Shown here: positions 54,344 through 62,867 of the stretch, piece after piece
How the letters are laid out: every line of letters begins with the position of its first letter
How positions within the stretch are numbered: the stretch's first letter is position 1
Origin: Chryseobacterium taiwanense
GTDB taxonomy: Bacteria; Bacteroidota; Bacteroidia; Flavobacteriales; Weeksellaceae
Length of the DNA: 64,000 bases
Direction: 5' to 3'
Assembly: GCF_000813825.1 (NCBI RefSeq)
Contig: NZ_JWTA01000005.1
Span: 248,001 to 312,000 of the forward strand
Position numbers and translations under genes: made by a program
The notes under the pieces: model-generated
What the model was told of the DNA's origin: nothing
The model's database searches: none
What the model saw: only the letters and a program-made list of their open reading frames with translations

Positions 54344-55633
54344 ATGAAATATAAAATTTTAGTTAGCCTGCTTTTTATTTCTTCAGTTTTGGTGTCCTGC
54401 CAAGATAAAAAAGCTGATAATAACAGTAACACAATTGTTGTTAAGGAAAGTTCAGCGGGCTTGCAATTTAATCAAGACGTTAATACTATGCTAAAAAAAC
54501 AGTTGGAATACGGAAAACCTTCTTTTGATAACCCGTACCAGTATTCTGAGAAAGATCTGGAAGTGACAATTCCAATACTAAACCAATTACTATTGGATAA
54601 TGGATATAAAGTGATCAGTAATGAAGAATTTAATACCAAAATAAAGCAGATATTTAGCAGAATTATTGATCAGAAATCATCGAATAAATTTCTTTATGTT
54701 AACTTTATTGATAAGTGTGACAGAGCATTGAATTATGTTCCGAATAATGCTGAAAATAACGGTGTATTCGTTGTGAAAAATCAGAATTTTATTACTGATC
54801 TATATCCTCTTCCAACTATTATTGAGTATCAAAAAACGTATGCTGAAACAGCTCAGGAAGAAAATACTGCTTCTAAAAACTATAAAGATGCGAGCGGTAA
54901 TGAAGTCAAAAAATACTTGTGGAAAGATGTTTCCAATCTTAAAGAACAGAAAAAAAAGAATATACAAACACTAATTGCCAGAAACCTGTATCTATTCAAT
55001 GATAATAAAGCCCAATACAAATGGCTTGTCCTTAATGATCCGTATTTTATGGAAAGTTTAGTGAAAACCTTTGGATATACGCAGGATGCTGATTTATTGA
55101 AATGGGTTGTCGAAAGAACGAAGTTTAATAAAAAAGATCCGTCTGATTATGGTAAACTTTTCTGGATAAAAGATTGTAATGAAGGTATAAGACTTCATGT
55201 TAATACCTTTAAAGAGCTGCAAAAACTTTATCTTCCTAATGATTCGTCTGAAAACAGATTTATTCTTAATAATATTAAAGAATATTTAGAGTATTTGGAG
55301 AATAACGAGAATGCTGAATCAAAAACTTTGACAGAAACTGATAAAGTAAAAATAATGGCTAATCTGGTTTATTTTGCGGAACAGTATAAATACGATTCAT
55401 CTTATAAGGATGGGACAAGAATGATGGGGAGATTGCGGTTCTTTTTGGGAGATAGTTCCAGAGATATTTTGCAGAAAAATAATTATTTTGGACTTCCTAA
55501 ATTTAAAGAATGGTGGGATAATGCAGATTATGATGAATATTTCGTTGAAGAATGTGAATACAACGGAACATGTGGTCCGGATAATCAACCCATGAATATA
55601 ACGGAATGGAGAAAGAAACATCCTAAAAAATAA
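54344..55633 (+). CDS. Exported lipoprotein, candidate immunity protein for the cell-wall effector
   Basis: This is a 429-residue protein, 15 bp after the effector stop. A lipobox (VLVSC, Cys19) predicts a membrane-anchored periplasmic protein, where a peptidoglycan hydrolase would act. The body is helical, with KYLWKDVSNLKEQKKKNIQ and TLIARNLYLFNDNKAQYKWL. The same blocks recur in the protein at 55684 (YYWKDITDLKEIRKQNIK and VARNMYLFNDNK). The C terminus adds an ECEYNGTCGPDNQ cysteine stretch that the paralogue lacks. There is no recognised family. Immunity is inferred from position, location and duplication. A terminator at 55640 separates the pair. Confidence 0.65.
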   Translation: MKYKILVSLLFISSVLVSCQDKKADNNSNTIVVKESSAGLQFNQDVNTMLKKQLEYGKPSFDNPYQYSEKDLEVTIPILNQLLLDNGYKVISNEEFNTKIKQIFSRIIDQKSSNKFLYVNFIDKCDRALNYVPNNAENNGVFVVKNQNFITDLYPLPTIIEYQKTYAETAQEENTASKNYKDASGNEVKKYLWKDVSNLKEQKKKNIQTLIARNLYLFNDNKAQYKWLVLNDPYFMESLVKTFGYTQDADLLKWVVERTKFNKKDPSDYGKLFWIKDCNEGIRLHVNTFKELQKLYLPNDSSENRFILNNIKEYLEYLENNENAESKTLTETDKVKIMANLVYFAEQYKYDSSYKDGTRMMGRLRFFLGDSSRDILQKNNYFGLPKFKEWWDNADYDEYFVEECEYNGTCGPDNQPMNITEWRKKHPKK

Positions 55634-55639
55634 TATTTG

Positions 55640-55671
55640 AAGCACGGTATAATTTAACCGTGCTTTTATTT
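55640..55671 (+). terminator. Intra-island rho-independent terminator
   Basis: AAGCACGGT at 55640-55648 pairs with ACCGTGCTT at 55657-55665, followed by T residues. It lies between the two paralogous exported genes and may reduce expression of the second. Confidence 0.82.
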
Positions 55672-55683
55672 TAAAACACAACA

Positions 55684-56853
55684 ATGATAAAAAAGATTAT
55701 AATTTCCTTAACAATATTAATATTGAATGACTTGTATTCACAAAATGTAACATTCAATATAGAAAGTCTTTTTCTTTCCGTTCTTAAATCACAACTATCA
55801 TCTGGTGTAAGTGGAGAGAAAAACGAAACGGATTATCCAACATATAAGTTTACATTAAAAGATTTGGAGGCGACTGAATCTATTATATCAAAAGAATTGG
55901 AGGATAACGGATATAAAAAGCCAGCTCAAGAAGAATTTATTAATAAAATTAACACGGTTTTCAAAAGGATAATTGATCCTAAATCAGAAACCAAGTATTT
56001 GCATATCAATTTTGATAATAAATGTTTGAAAGACCTTAAACTTTTTAAAAATTCGAATAGCATAGATGCTGATCCATACAGTATATACATTTTTAAAAAA
56101 GGATTATTCATTTCAGATCTATATAGTATCCCTGAAATACTAGATTATACTAAAAATTCTGAATTATCCGAATATGAAAAAGATGCCCAAAATAATAATC
56201 ATCTACCAGATGTGAAAATATATTATTGGAAAGATATAACAGATTTAAAGGAGATCAGAAAGCAAAATATTAAGACGATCGTTGCCAGAAATATGTATTT
56301 ATTCAATGACAATAAAACGTATGTAACATGGTTAATTACTCAAGATACTTTTTTTATTAAAATGCTGGTTACTAAATTCGGATATACACAAGAACCTAAG
56401 TTTAATGATCTTGTTATGAATGATTATTTGAAAAATTATCAGACTTCTGCTGCGATTGGTGGTGTTATTTTTACTAGAAACTGCAATGGAAAATTAGAAA
56501 TAAGAACCGAGTTATTAAAATATATAAAAGAGCATACAAAATCAGATGAAAATAGGTTTTTAACGGCTTTAGAGAATTTTGGATATGCCTTGAAAGATAA
56601 TAATAGTTTTACTGCAGATGAAAAATATAAAATTCTTGCTTACATAGGAAATACCGTTGATCCTTTTTATTTGAATTTTGCGGGTATTAATTCAGGGAAT
56701 GCTGTATGGAATGCTGAAAGCGTGCTTTATAACAGTGTAGTAAAAGATAAAAATATAATCTCCGTATTTCAAAAGAATAATTATTATGGTCTTTCTGACT
56801 TAAAAGAAAGTGTAATGAGAGTACAAGGGATTATTGAGCATTCTTCTGAATAA
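55684..56853 (+). CDS. Exported paralogue of the candidate immunity lipoprotein
   Basis: This is a 389-residue protein with a signal peptide (MIKKIIISLTILILNDLYSQ). There is no lipobox cysteine, so it should be free in the periplasm or cleaved after SQ, unlike its lipid-anchored paralogue at 54344. Shared blocks include DLEATESIISKELEDNGYKK, IYYWKDITDLKEIRKQNIK, VARNMYLFNDNK and KFGYTQ, showing clear common ancestry. The second half has diverged more. It may guard against a related effector variant, or it may be an orphan immunity gene left by earlier effector exchange. The region ends with a bidirectional terminator ahead of tRNA-Phe copy 2. Confidence 0.62.
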   Translation: MIKKIIISLTILILNDLYSQNVTFNIESLFLSVLKSQLSSGVSGEKNETDYPTYKFTLKDLEATESIISKELEDNGYKKPAQEEFINKINTVFKRIIDPKSETKYLHINFDNKCLKDLKLFKNSNSIDADPYSIYIFKKGLFISDLYSIPEILDYTKNSELSEYEKDAQNNNHLPDVKIYYWKDITDLKEIRKQNIKTIVARNMYLFNDNKTYVTWLITQDTFFIKMLVTKFGYTQEPKFNDLVMNDYLKNYQTSAAIGGVIFTRNCNGKLEIRTELLKYIKEHTKSDENRFLTALENFGYALKDNNSFTADEKYKILAYIGNTVDPFYLNFAGINSGNAVWNAESVLYNSVVKDKNIISVFQKNNYYGLSDLKESVMRVQGIIEHSSE

Positions 56854-56873
56854 ATTATCTTTCCCTATAAAAA

Positions 56874-56906
56874 CAAAAAAACCTCTAAATAAATTAGAGG
56901 TTTTAA
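56874..56906. terminator. Bidirectional terminator between island and tRNA-Phe copy 2
   Basis: AAAACCTCTAA pairs with TTAGAGGTTTT (arms ending near 56904). It serves both the island's last gene and the minus-strand tRNA. Confidence 0.85.
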
Positions 56907-56984
56907 AGTGGTTTCTCCAGGAATCGAACCAGGGACACATGGATTTTCAATCCATTGCTCTACCAACTGAGCTAAGAAACCATT
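56906..56984. repeat. 79-bp direct repeat, right copy (spans tRNA-Phe)
   Basis: Identical to 43770-43848, same orientation. The pair brackets about 13.1 kb of T6SS cargo genes. Confidence 0.85.
56909..56981 (-). tRNA. tRNA-Phe (anticodon GAA), copy 2
   Basis: This 73-nt minus-strand cloverleaf is identical to the copy at 43773, with the same GAA anticodon and unencoded CCA. It has its own promoter at 57024-57054 (TTG, 20 bp, TACTTTTG) and its own terminator at 56874. Both copies therefore look functional, and the island did not disrupt either one. Confidence 0.95.
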
Positions 56985-57023
56985 ATATTTTTGTTTGACT
57001 TACTTCGTTGTTTTAAAGTGATG

Positions 57024-57054
57024 CAAAAGTAGTAAGTTTTGGTATACAAAGCAA
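57024..57054 (-). promoter_or_regulatory. Promoter of tRNA-Phe copy 2
   Basis: On the minus strand TTG (57052-57054) is followed after 20 bp by TACTTTTG (57024-57031), 42 bp before the tRNA. The ACTTGC context of the -33 box is also shared with copy 1. Confidence 0.8.
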
Positions 57055-57090
57055 GTATTAATCGTACTTTTTTTAACAAAACTTAAAAAC

Positions 57091-58932
57091 CTATTGATTC
57101 TCAGCTGAATTATTTTCTTGTTCTTTTCTTATCTGCTCGCTCATTTCCTCCAATACAGGCTTTATCGTGTTTTCAGGAAGATCGCTTATTCTGATATACA
57201 TCAATCCGTCGATCGCATCATTAAAGTTTGGGTCAACATTGAAAGCAATTACTTTTGCGTTTTGTTTGATGTATTTTTTTATTAAAACAGGAAGTCTTAG
57301 TTCCGGCTCCAGATCATCAATAATTTTATCTAATTTATTTAAATCAGATTCCATTTCATCAAAGAAAAGATTTTTATCTCGGTCTCTAAGCTTTACTTTA
57401 TATTCATTTCTTGGAGTGATATATTGAGCTACAGCGGAATCGTAGTAATTAGAACGCATGAACTCAATCATCAGAGATTTTGAAAATTCTGAAAATTTAT
57501 TGGAAATGCTTACTCCTCCCATTAAAAACTTATGGTCAGGATTTCTTAAGCAAACGTGTACAATTCCTCTCCATAGAAGGAAGAGTGGAAGTGGTTTTTG
57601 CTGATATTCCTGACAGATATAAGCTCGACCCATTTCAATCACTTTTTTGAAGAAAGGGTGAATGTCCTGCTCAAATTCAAACAAAGAACTGGTATAGAAG
57701 CCTTTAATTCCAAATTTCTTCATGACGTCTTTACCTAAAGCCATTCGGTAAGCTCCAACCAGTTTTTCCTCAGCACTATCCCAAAGGAAAAGATGATGAT
57801 AATGTTTATCATATTCATCCAAGTCGAAAGGAAGATTGCTTCCTTCACCTACTGCACGGAAGGTAAGCTCTCTCTGACGCCCAATTTCCCTCATGATTGA
57901 TGGGATTTCTTCATAGGTCGTAAAGTATACTTCGTAGTTTCCGTTGCTGAAAAACATTTTATCGGTGCCTTTCAGTTTATTGATGTCTTTAAGGATATCT
58001 TCTTTCGGAGTTTCGTCGATAATGTTCTGGACGATGTTTTCCTCTTTAAGTAAAGGGAATTTAACATATAGATTTTGAAGATTAATGCTTTGGGCTAAAG
58101 ATTTCCTTTTTTCATAGTAAGATTTCATCATATAGACCTTACGTTTCAGGAATTCACCCAATTCTTCAATGGTCTCCATGTCATCCATCGCCTTTACGGT
58201 GATAGGTCTTCCTATTCTGATTCTGATAGGTTTTTCCCTGTCGGTCATCATTTCTGCAGGAAGCATCAATGTTTGTAAATTCGGATGAAGTTTTGCCACC
58301 TGATAAAACATACGGCTGTTTTTCGCATGGAAATACATAGGAACGACCGGAACTTTTGCCATTCTGATCAGCTTTAATGCCGGTTTTTCCCATTCTTTAT
58401 CTAAAATTTCTCCGTAAGGATTGTTTTTATTAGAAACTTCTCCTGCCGGGAAAATACCTATACAGCCTCCGTTTTGTAAATGCTTCAAGGTTTCGCGCAT
58501 TCCGGATGAACTGCTGTAGGCGTCTTTTCTGTTTTCAAAAGGATTTACAGAAATCACATAAGGTTCCATAGGTTTGATTTTTTCCAAAAGGAAATTCCCC
58601 ATCACCTTGAAATCCGGACGGACTTCTGATAAGATTTTACACATTAAAATTCCGTCAATCGCACCCAGCGGATGATTGGAAACCAAAATAAATGGTCCCG
58701 TCTTCGGAATCTTTGCCAAATCTTCTTCAAAAGCAATATAGCTTAGGTTTCTTTCTCTTACAAATGAGTCGAAAAAGTCTTTATCTTCCTTGTCTTTTAG
58801 TTTATCGTATAATTTGTTAACTTCATTTATTTTTGCAATGCTCATTACAGCAGCTGCAATAGGATTCTTTAGGAATCCCATTTTACTCAAGCCGGAAGCT
58901 TTAATCAAATCGTTTTTCGATATTAAACTCAT
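57091..58932 (-). CDS. olsF: Bifunctional ornithine-lipid synthase (OlsF type: PlsC acyltransferase plus GNAT N-acyltransferase)
   Basis: This is a 613-residue protein. Residues of about 50-290 form a PlsC-like acyltransferase with LVSNHPLGAIDG (an HX5D active-site form) and GIFPAGEVSNKN. Residues of about 320-560 form a GNAT-type domain with RQRELTFRAVGEGSNLPFDL and HLFLWDSAEEKLVGAYR, as in OlsB N-acyltransferases. The fused order matches OlsF, described in Serratia and Flavobacterium, which makes ornithine lipid by N- then O-acylation. The protein is likely peripheral to the inner membrane. It lies 22 bp after the aspartate kinase gene and is probably cotranscribed with it. Confidence 0.82.
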   Translation of the reverse strand: MSLISKNDLIKASGLSKMGFLKNPIAAAVMSIAKINEVNKLYDKLKDKEDKDFFDSFVRERNLSYIAFEEDLAKIPKTGPFILVSNHPLGAIDGILMCKILSEVRPDFKVMGNFLLEKIKPMEPYVISVNPFENRKDAYSSSSGMRETLKHLQNGGCIGIFPAGEVSNKNNPYGEILDKEWEKPALKLIRMAKVPVVPMYFHAKNSRMFYQVAKLHPNLQTLMLPAEMMTDREKPIRIRIGRPITVKAMDDMETIEELGEFLKRKVYMMKSYYEKRKSLAQSINLQNLYVKFPLLKEENIVQNIIDETPKEDILKDINKLKGTDKMFFSNGNYEVYFTTYEEIPSIMREIGRQRELTFRAVGEGSNLPFDLDEYDKHYHHLFLWDSAEEKLVGAYRMALGKDVMKKFGIKGFYTSSLFEFEQDIHPFFKKVIEMGRAYICQEYQQKPLPLFLLWRGIVHVCLRNPDHKFLMGGVSISNKFSEFSKSLMIEFMRSNYYDSAVAQYITPRNEYKVKLRDRDKNLFFDEMESDLNKLDKIIDDLEPELRLPVLIKKYIKQNAKVIAFNVDPNFNDAIDGLMYIRISDLPENTIKPVLEEMSEQIRKEQENNSAENQ

Positions 58933-58954
58933 GTGTGTTTCGTTGCAATTTGTG

Positions 58955-60193
58955 TTACTTTGTTACCATCTGAAGTGTATTCTTCGAAATTTGCTCCAAT
59001 AATACACTTTTTTCTTGGTAAAATTTATCAATGTTCTCCATCTTCGCATTTCTTACGGTAAATAAAGATACATCTTTTACAACTTCTGTTTCAAATACTT
59101 TTTGCAGTTCATTATTAAGCTCATCAATAGTATTAAACTTGTCTTCCAAGCATAGCGCTAATGAAATAGCAGAATTCTGCATCAAAGAAACTTTAATTTT
59201 ATATTTAGATAAATATCCGAAAATTAAACTCATATGGTCTTCTGCAATAAAGGAGAAGTCTCTTGTTGAGATTTTTAATAGAGTCTGATTTTCTTTTAAA
59301 ATATATGATTCTTCGTTTTGGTTTTTGTCGGAAGCTCCCACTTTTGTACCTTCTTTGGTAGGATCTACGAAAGATTTTACATAAAAAGGAATGTTTTTTT
59401 GCTGAAGTGGCTGCAATGTTTTCGGGTGAATAACACTTGCTCCGTAATAGGCCATTTCGATTGCCTCTTCATAAGAGATATTTGAAAGCAAAGTAACATC
59501 TTGGAATTTTCTTGGGTCACCCGTCATTACTCCGGGAACGTCTTTCCAGATCGTCATTGCTTCTGCATCCAAACAATAAGCAAAGATCGCGGCAGAGTAA
59601 TCTGAACCTTCTCTTCCTAATGTTACCGTAAAGTTGTTTTCATCTGAACCGATGAAACCTTGCGTAACATAACAGCTCTCATTATTCAAACGAGCAATTA
59701 GTTCTTCAGTATTGGTCCAGTTTACAACCCCTTCTCTGTAAGAATTATCTGTTTTTACATAATCTCTTGCATCCAGCCATTGGTTGGTAAACTGAATCTC
59801 ATTTAAATATTCACTTACAATTTTTGTAGAGATCATTTCACCGCAGCTTACTACTTGGTCATATACGAAGTTGTAGTTCGGAGATTTATTTCTTCTTAAA
59901 AAAGAATCAATATCATCAAAAAATAAGTTGATTTCTGCAAAAACTGCATGATTTTCAGGAAATAATCCTTCTGCAATCTCAATATGTTTTCGTTTTATCT
60001 TTTCAATTTCAGTTTGGTAGTTATCTTTCTTGAAATAAAGTTCTACAACTTTTTCCAATTCGTTAGTTGTCTTGCCCATTGCTGAAATTACCAGCAAACA
60101 TTTAGCGAATCCCTGGCTTTGTAATACCATAGAGACATTTTTTACACTTTCGGCATCTTTTACTGATGCTCCACCAAACTTGAAAATTTTCAT
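58955..60193 (-). CDS. lysC: Aspartate kinase
   Basis: LysC phosphorylates aspartate, the first step toward lysine, threonine and methionine. The ATG at 60193 gives MKIFKFGGASVKDAESVKNV, the usual start; 20 residues of upstream open frame do not resemble the family. The protein has about 412 residues. VSCGEMISTKIVSEYL, TLGREGSDYSAAIFAY (nucleotide site) and WKDVPGVMTGDPRKF are clear. C-terminal ACT-like domains follow, where feedback inhibition would act. It is monofunctional; no homoserine dehydrogenase is fused. A TAATTTTG -7 motif is found at 60251-60258 on the minus strand. Confidence 0.93.
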   Translation of the reverse strand: MKIFKFGGASVKDAESVKNVSMVLQSQGFAKCLLVISAMGKTTNELEKVVELYFKKDNYQTEIEKIKRKHIEIAEGLFPENHAVFAEINLFFDDIDSFLRRNKSPNYNFVYDQVVSCGEMISTKIVSEYLNEIQFTNQWLDARDYVKTDNSYREGVVNWTNTEELIARLNNESCYVTQGFIGSDENNFTVTLGREGSDYSAAIFAYCLDAEAMTIWKDVPGVMTGDPRKFQDVTLLSNISYEEAIEMAYYGASVIHPKTLQPLQQKNIPFYVKSFVDPTKEGTKVGASDKNQNEESYILKENQTLLKISTRDFSFIAEDHMSLIFGYLSKYKIKVSLMQNSAISLALCLEDKFNTIDELNNELQKVFETEVVKDVSLFTVRNAKMENIDKFYQEKSVLLEQISKNTLQMVTK

Positions 60194-60507
60194 TAAATTG
60201 TTAATAATAAAATTGTTAGATAAAAATTTATGAGAGTTTTTTACGGGTGACAAAATTATACATTTACGGCGAGATATGAAATAGCCTAGCTATTCTATAG
60301 GCTTAAGATTTTATTAAAATGAAGAATTAAGTGAAATTATTCAGATTGCTTCAAGAAAAAGGGAAATCTTTTTTATGATAAGGCTTTGATGTGGAGGTAA
60401 ATTAAGCTTGTATTGTTTTGATAAACAGATGGTAAGGTCTTTTATTGATAATTTTTTTTAATTGCGATAAATTTTACGAAATTTGGAGAAAACGTAAAAA
60501 GAAAAAT

Positions 60508-61524
60508 ATGTCAGAGCAACCATTACAAACTTTAGGGGAGTTTCTTATTAACAGACAAGATGATTTTCAGTATTCTACAGGGGAATTTTCTCGTCTTTTA
60601 AGCGCAATAAGATTAGCTTCAAAAGTTGTAAACAGAGAAGTAAACAAAGCAGGAATTGTAGACATTGCAGGTGCTGCCGGAAACCAAAATGTTCAGGGCG
60701 AAGAACAGCAAAAACTGGATGTGATTGCCAATGAAATTTTTATTACAGCTTTGTCTCAGAGAGAGGTTGTTTGTGGAATTGCTTCTGAGGAAAATGATGA
60801 TTTCATCGATATTAAATGTAGTGAAAATGGTCATTTAAGTAAATATGTAGTATTAATTGACCCTCTGGATGGTTCTTCAAATATTGATGTAAACGTTTCC
60901 GTAGGAACTATTTTCTCAATTTACAGAAGAGTTACGGAGCCTGGAACTCCGGTTCAGTTGGAAGACTTTTTACAAAAAGGAGTCAACCAGATTGCAGCAG
61001 GGTATGTGATCTATGGTTCTTCAACGATGATTGTGTATACAACAGGAAATGGAGTGAACGGATTTACGCTTGATCCATCTTTAGGAACTTATTATCTTTC
61101 TCATCCAAATATGCAGTTCCCAAAAACAGGTAAAATTTACTCTATTAACGAAGGAAACTATATTAAGTTCCCTCAAGGAGTAAAAAATTACCTTAAATAT
61201 TGTCAGATGGAAGAAGGTGACAGACCTTATACTTCAAGATATATTGGTTCATTGGTAGCGGATTTCCATAGAAATATGCTGAAAGGCGGAATTTATATTT
61301 ATCCTTCTTATTCACAAGCTCCAAACGGAAAATTGAGATTGCTATATGAATGTAATCCTATGGCTTTCTTAGCTGAACAAGCGGGTGGAAAAGCAACAGA
61401 CGGTTTCAGAAGAATTCTAGAAATTGAGCCGACAGAACTTCACCAGAGAATTCCTTTCTTCTGTGGAAGTGTAGATATGGTAGAAAAAGCAGAAGAATTT
61501 ATGCGAATTGATAGCGTAAAATAA
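60508..61524 (+). CDS. fbp: Class 1 fructose-1,6-bisphosphatase
   Basis: This is a protein of about 338 residues from the ATG at 60508, preceded by an AAAAGAAAAA purine stretch. It converts fructose-1,6-bisphosphate to fructose-6-phosphate in gluconeogenesis. Metal-binding [14 protein letters not shown] and substrate-binding [35 protein letters not shown] are the class 1 signatures. The stop overlaps the menC start by one base, so the two are cotranslated. The neighbouring aspartate kinase gene is divergent, separated by about 315 bp of AT-rich DNA. Confidence 0.95.
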   Translation: MSEQPLQTLGEFLINRQDDFQYSTGEFSRLLSAIRLASKVVNREVNKAGIVDIAGAAGNQNVQGEEQQKLDVIANEIFITALSQREVVCGIASEENDDFIDIKCSENGHLSKYVVLIDPLDGSSNIDVNVSVGTIFSIYRRVTEPGTPVQLEDFLQKGVNQIAAGYVIYGSSTMIVYTTGNGVNGFTLDPSLGTYYLSHPNMQFPKTGKIYSINEGNYIKFPQGVKNYLKYCQMEEGDRPYTSRYIGSLVADFHRNMLKGGIYIYPSYSQAPNGKLRLLYECNPMAFLAEQAGGKATDGFRRILEIEPTELHQRIPFFCGSVDMVEKAEEFMRIDSVK

Positions 61525-62531
61525 TGACAGCAGAATATTCAAGATATTTATTAGAATTCAAACGCCCGAGTGGAACATCTCGAGGCGTTTTGCATGAAAA
61601 AGAGACTTTTATTCTTAAAGTTTCGGAAAACGGGAAAACGGGAATAGGAGAGTGTGCAATTTTCAGAGGATTAAGTTTCGATGATCAACCGGAGTATGAA
61701 GAAAAATTGCAATGGCTTTGTGAAAACATTGATCAGAATTCTGATTTCTTACAAGGAGAGCTAAAAGAATTTCCTTCTATCTGGTTTGGGTATGAACAGG
61801 CTGTTTCTAATCTGAAATATGGAGAACACCTCTATTTTCCAAGCGAATTTACCAATGGAAAAACTCCCATAATCATCAATGGTTTGATTTGGATGGGAGA
61901 TGTTCACTACATGGAAGAACAGATTCAGGATAAGCTGGAAAAAGGCTTTCATTGCATTAAACTAAAAATAGGAGTAGACTGGAAATCGGAGCATGAAGTT
62001 CTTAAAAAACTAAGACAGAAATTTTCAAAAGAAATATTGGAGCTTCGTGTAGATGCTAATGGAGGTTTTACAAAAGGAGATGCAAAGATTGTTTTACAGC
62101 AATTAGCCGATTTGGATATTCATTCTATAGAACAGCCCATAAAAGCGGGGAATTGGAGTGATATGGCAGAGTTATGTGCTCAAGCACCAACTCCGATTGC
62201 TTTGGATGAAGAATTAATTGGAGTTATTGATTTCAGTCAAAAGAAAGAATTACTGAAAACGATACAACCACAATATATTATTTTGAAACCGGCATTAGTT
62301 GGTGGTTTTGCTGGCAGTGATGAATGGATTTCCCTTGCTGAAGATCAAAATATCGGTTGGTGGATTACCTCTGCTTTGGAAAGTAATATCGGTCTGAACG
62401 CGATTGCACAGTACACTTTTACAAAAAAAAATCCGATGCCTCAAGGATTAGGAACCGGAGCTTTATTTGTCAACAACTTTGAATCGGATCTTGATCTAAA
62501 AGGTGAAGAACTCTATTTTAAAGGTAAATGA
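61524..62531 (+). CDS. menC: o-Succinylbenzoate synthase (enolase superfamily)
   Basis: MenC dehydrates SHCHC to o-succinylbenzoate in menaquinone synthesis. This 335-residue enolase-superfamily protein has the KxK acid/base pair in CIKLKIGVDW, metal ligands in VDANGG (Asp), SIEQPI (Glu) and ALDEE (Asp), and the second-base lysine in ILKPALVGG. The combination with GFAGSDEWI matches the MenC branch rather than muconate cycloisomerase or dipeptide epimerase, although these are related. It overlaps the fbp stop by one base. No other men genes are in the window. Confidence 0.87.
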   Translation: MTAEYSRYLLEFKRPSGTSRGVLHEKETFILKVSENGKTGIGECAIFRGLSFDDQPEYEEKLQWLCENIDQNSDFLQGELKEFPSIWFGYEQAVSNLKYGEHLYFPSEFTNGKTPIIINGLIWMGDVHYMEEQIQDKLEKGFHCIKLKIGVDWKSEHEVLKKLRQKFSKEILELRVDANGGFTKGDAKIVLQQLADLDIHSIEQPIKAGNWSDMAELCAQAPTPIALDEELIGVIDFSQKKELLKTIQPQYIILKPALVGGFAGSDEWISLAEDQNIGWWITSALESNIGLNAIAQYTFTKKNPMPQGLGTGALFVNNFESDLDLKGEELYFKGK

Positions 62532-62867
62532 TGAAATGATCATACATCTCAAACAACATTTTCTACAAAAATAACTTTTTTGATGTAATCAATGAGGTCA
62601 GAGAATTTAGATTTTAATTTTTTCATGGTATAGTGATATTTTTAAAAAAAATTATACTACACTAGTTTAGTGCTGTTGTGACTGCAAAATTAAGATTAAA
62701 AATCTTTACTTTAACAATTATTTGCTCTTTTTTATCGGATATTCAAAGAAAAATAACAAATTGGTGAATTTTTTAAGATTTATGTAAAGACAATCTATTT
62801 TTTTACCCCTTAAATTTTCTTAAATTTGCAAATTGTCGTATTATCCGACATCTTAAAGCGAATTTTA
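62532..62867. other. AT-rich intergenic region before glnS
   Basis: This stretch of 336 bp holds no convincing gene. Near its right end is TAAATTTG (62821-62828), a full -7 motif 39 bp before the glnS ATG, so it is probably the glnS promoter. A weak palindrome, CACTAGTTTAGTG, lies near 62660. Confidence 0.6.

Noticed and set aside
43770..56984. An integrase-driven genomic island with att sites
   Set aside because: No integrase, recombinase or transposase gene is visible, and both tRNA copies are complete with their own promoters, so classical site-specific integration is not supported. Recombination between tRNA repeats remains possible.
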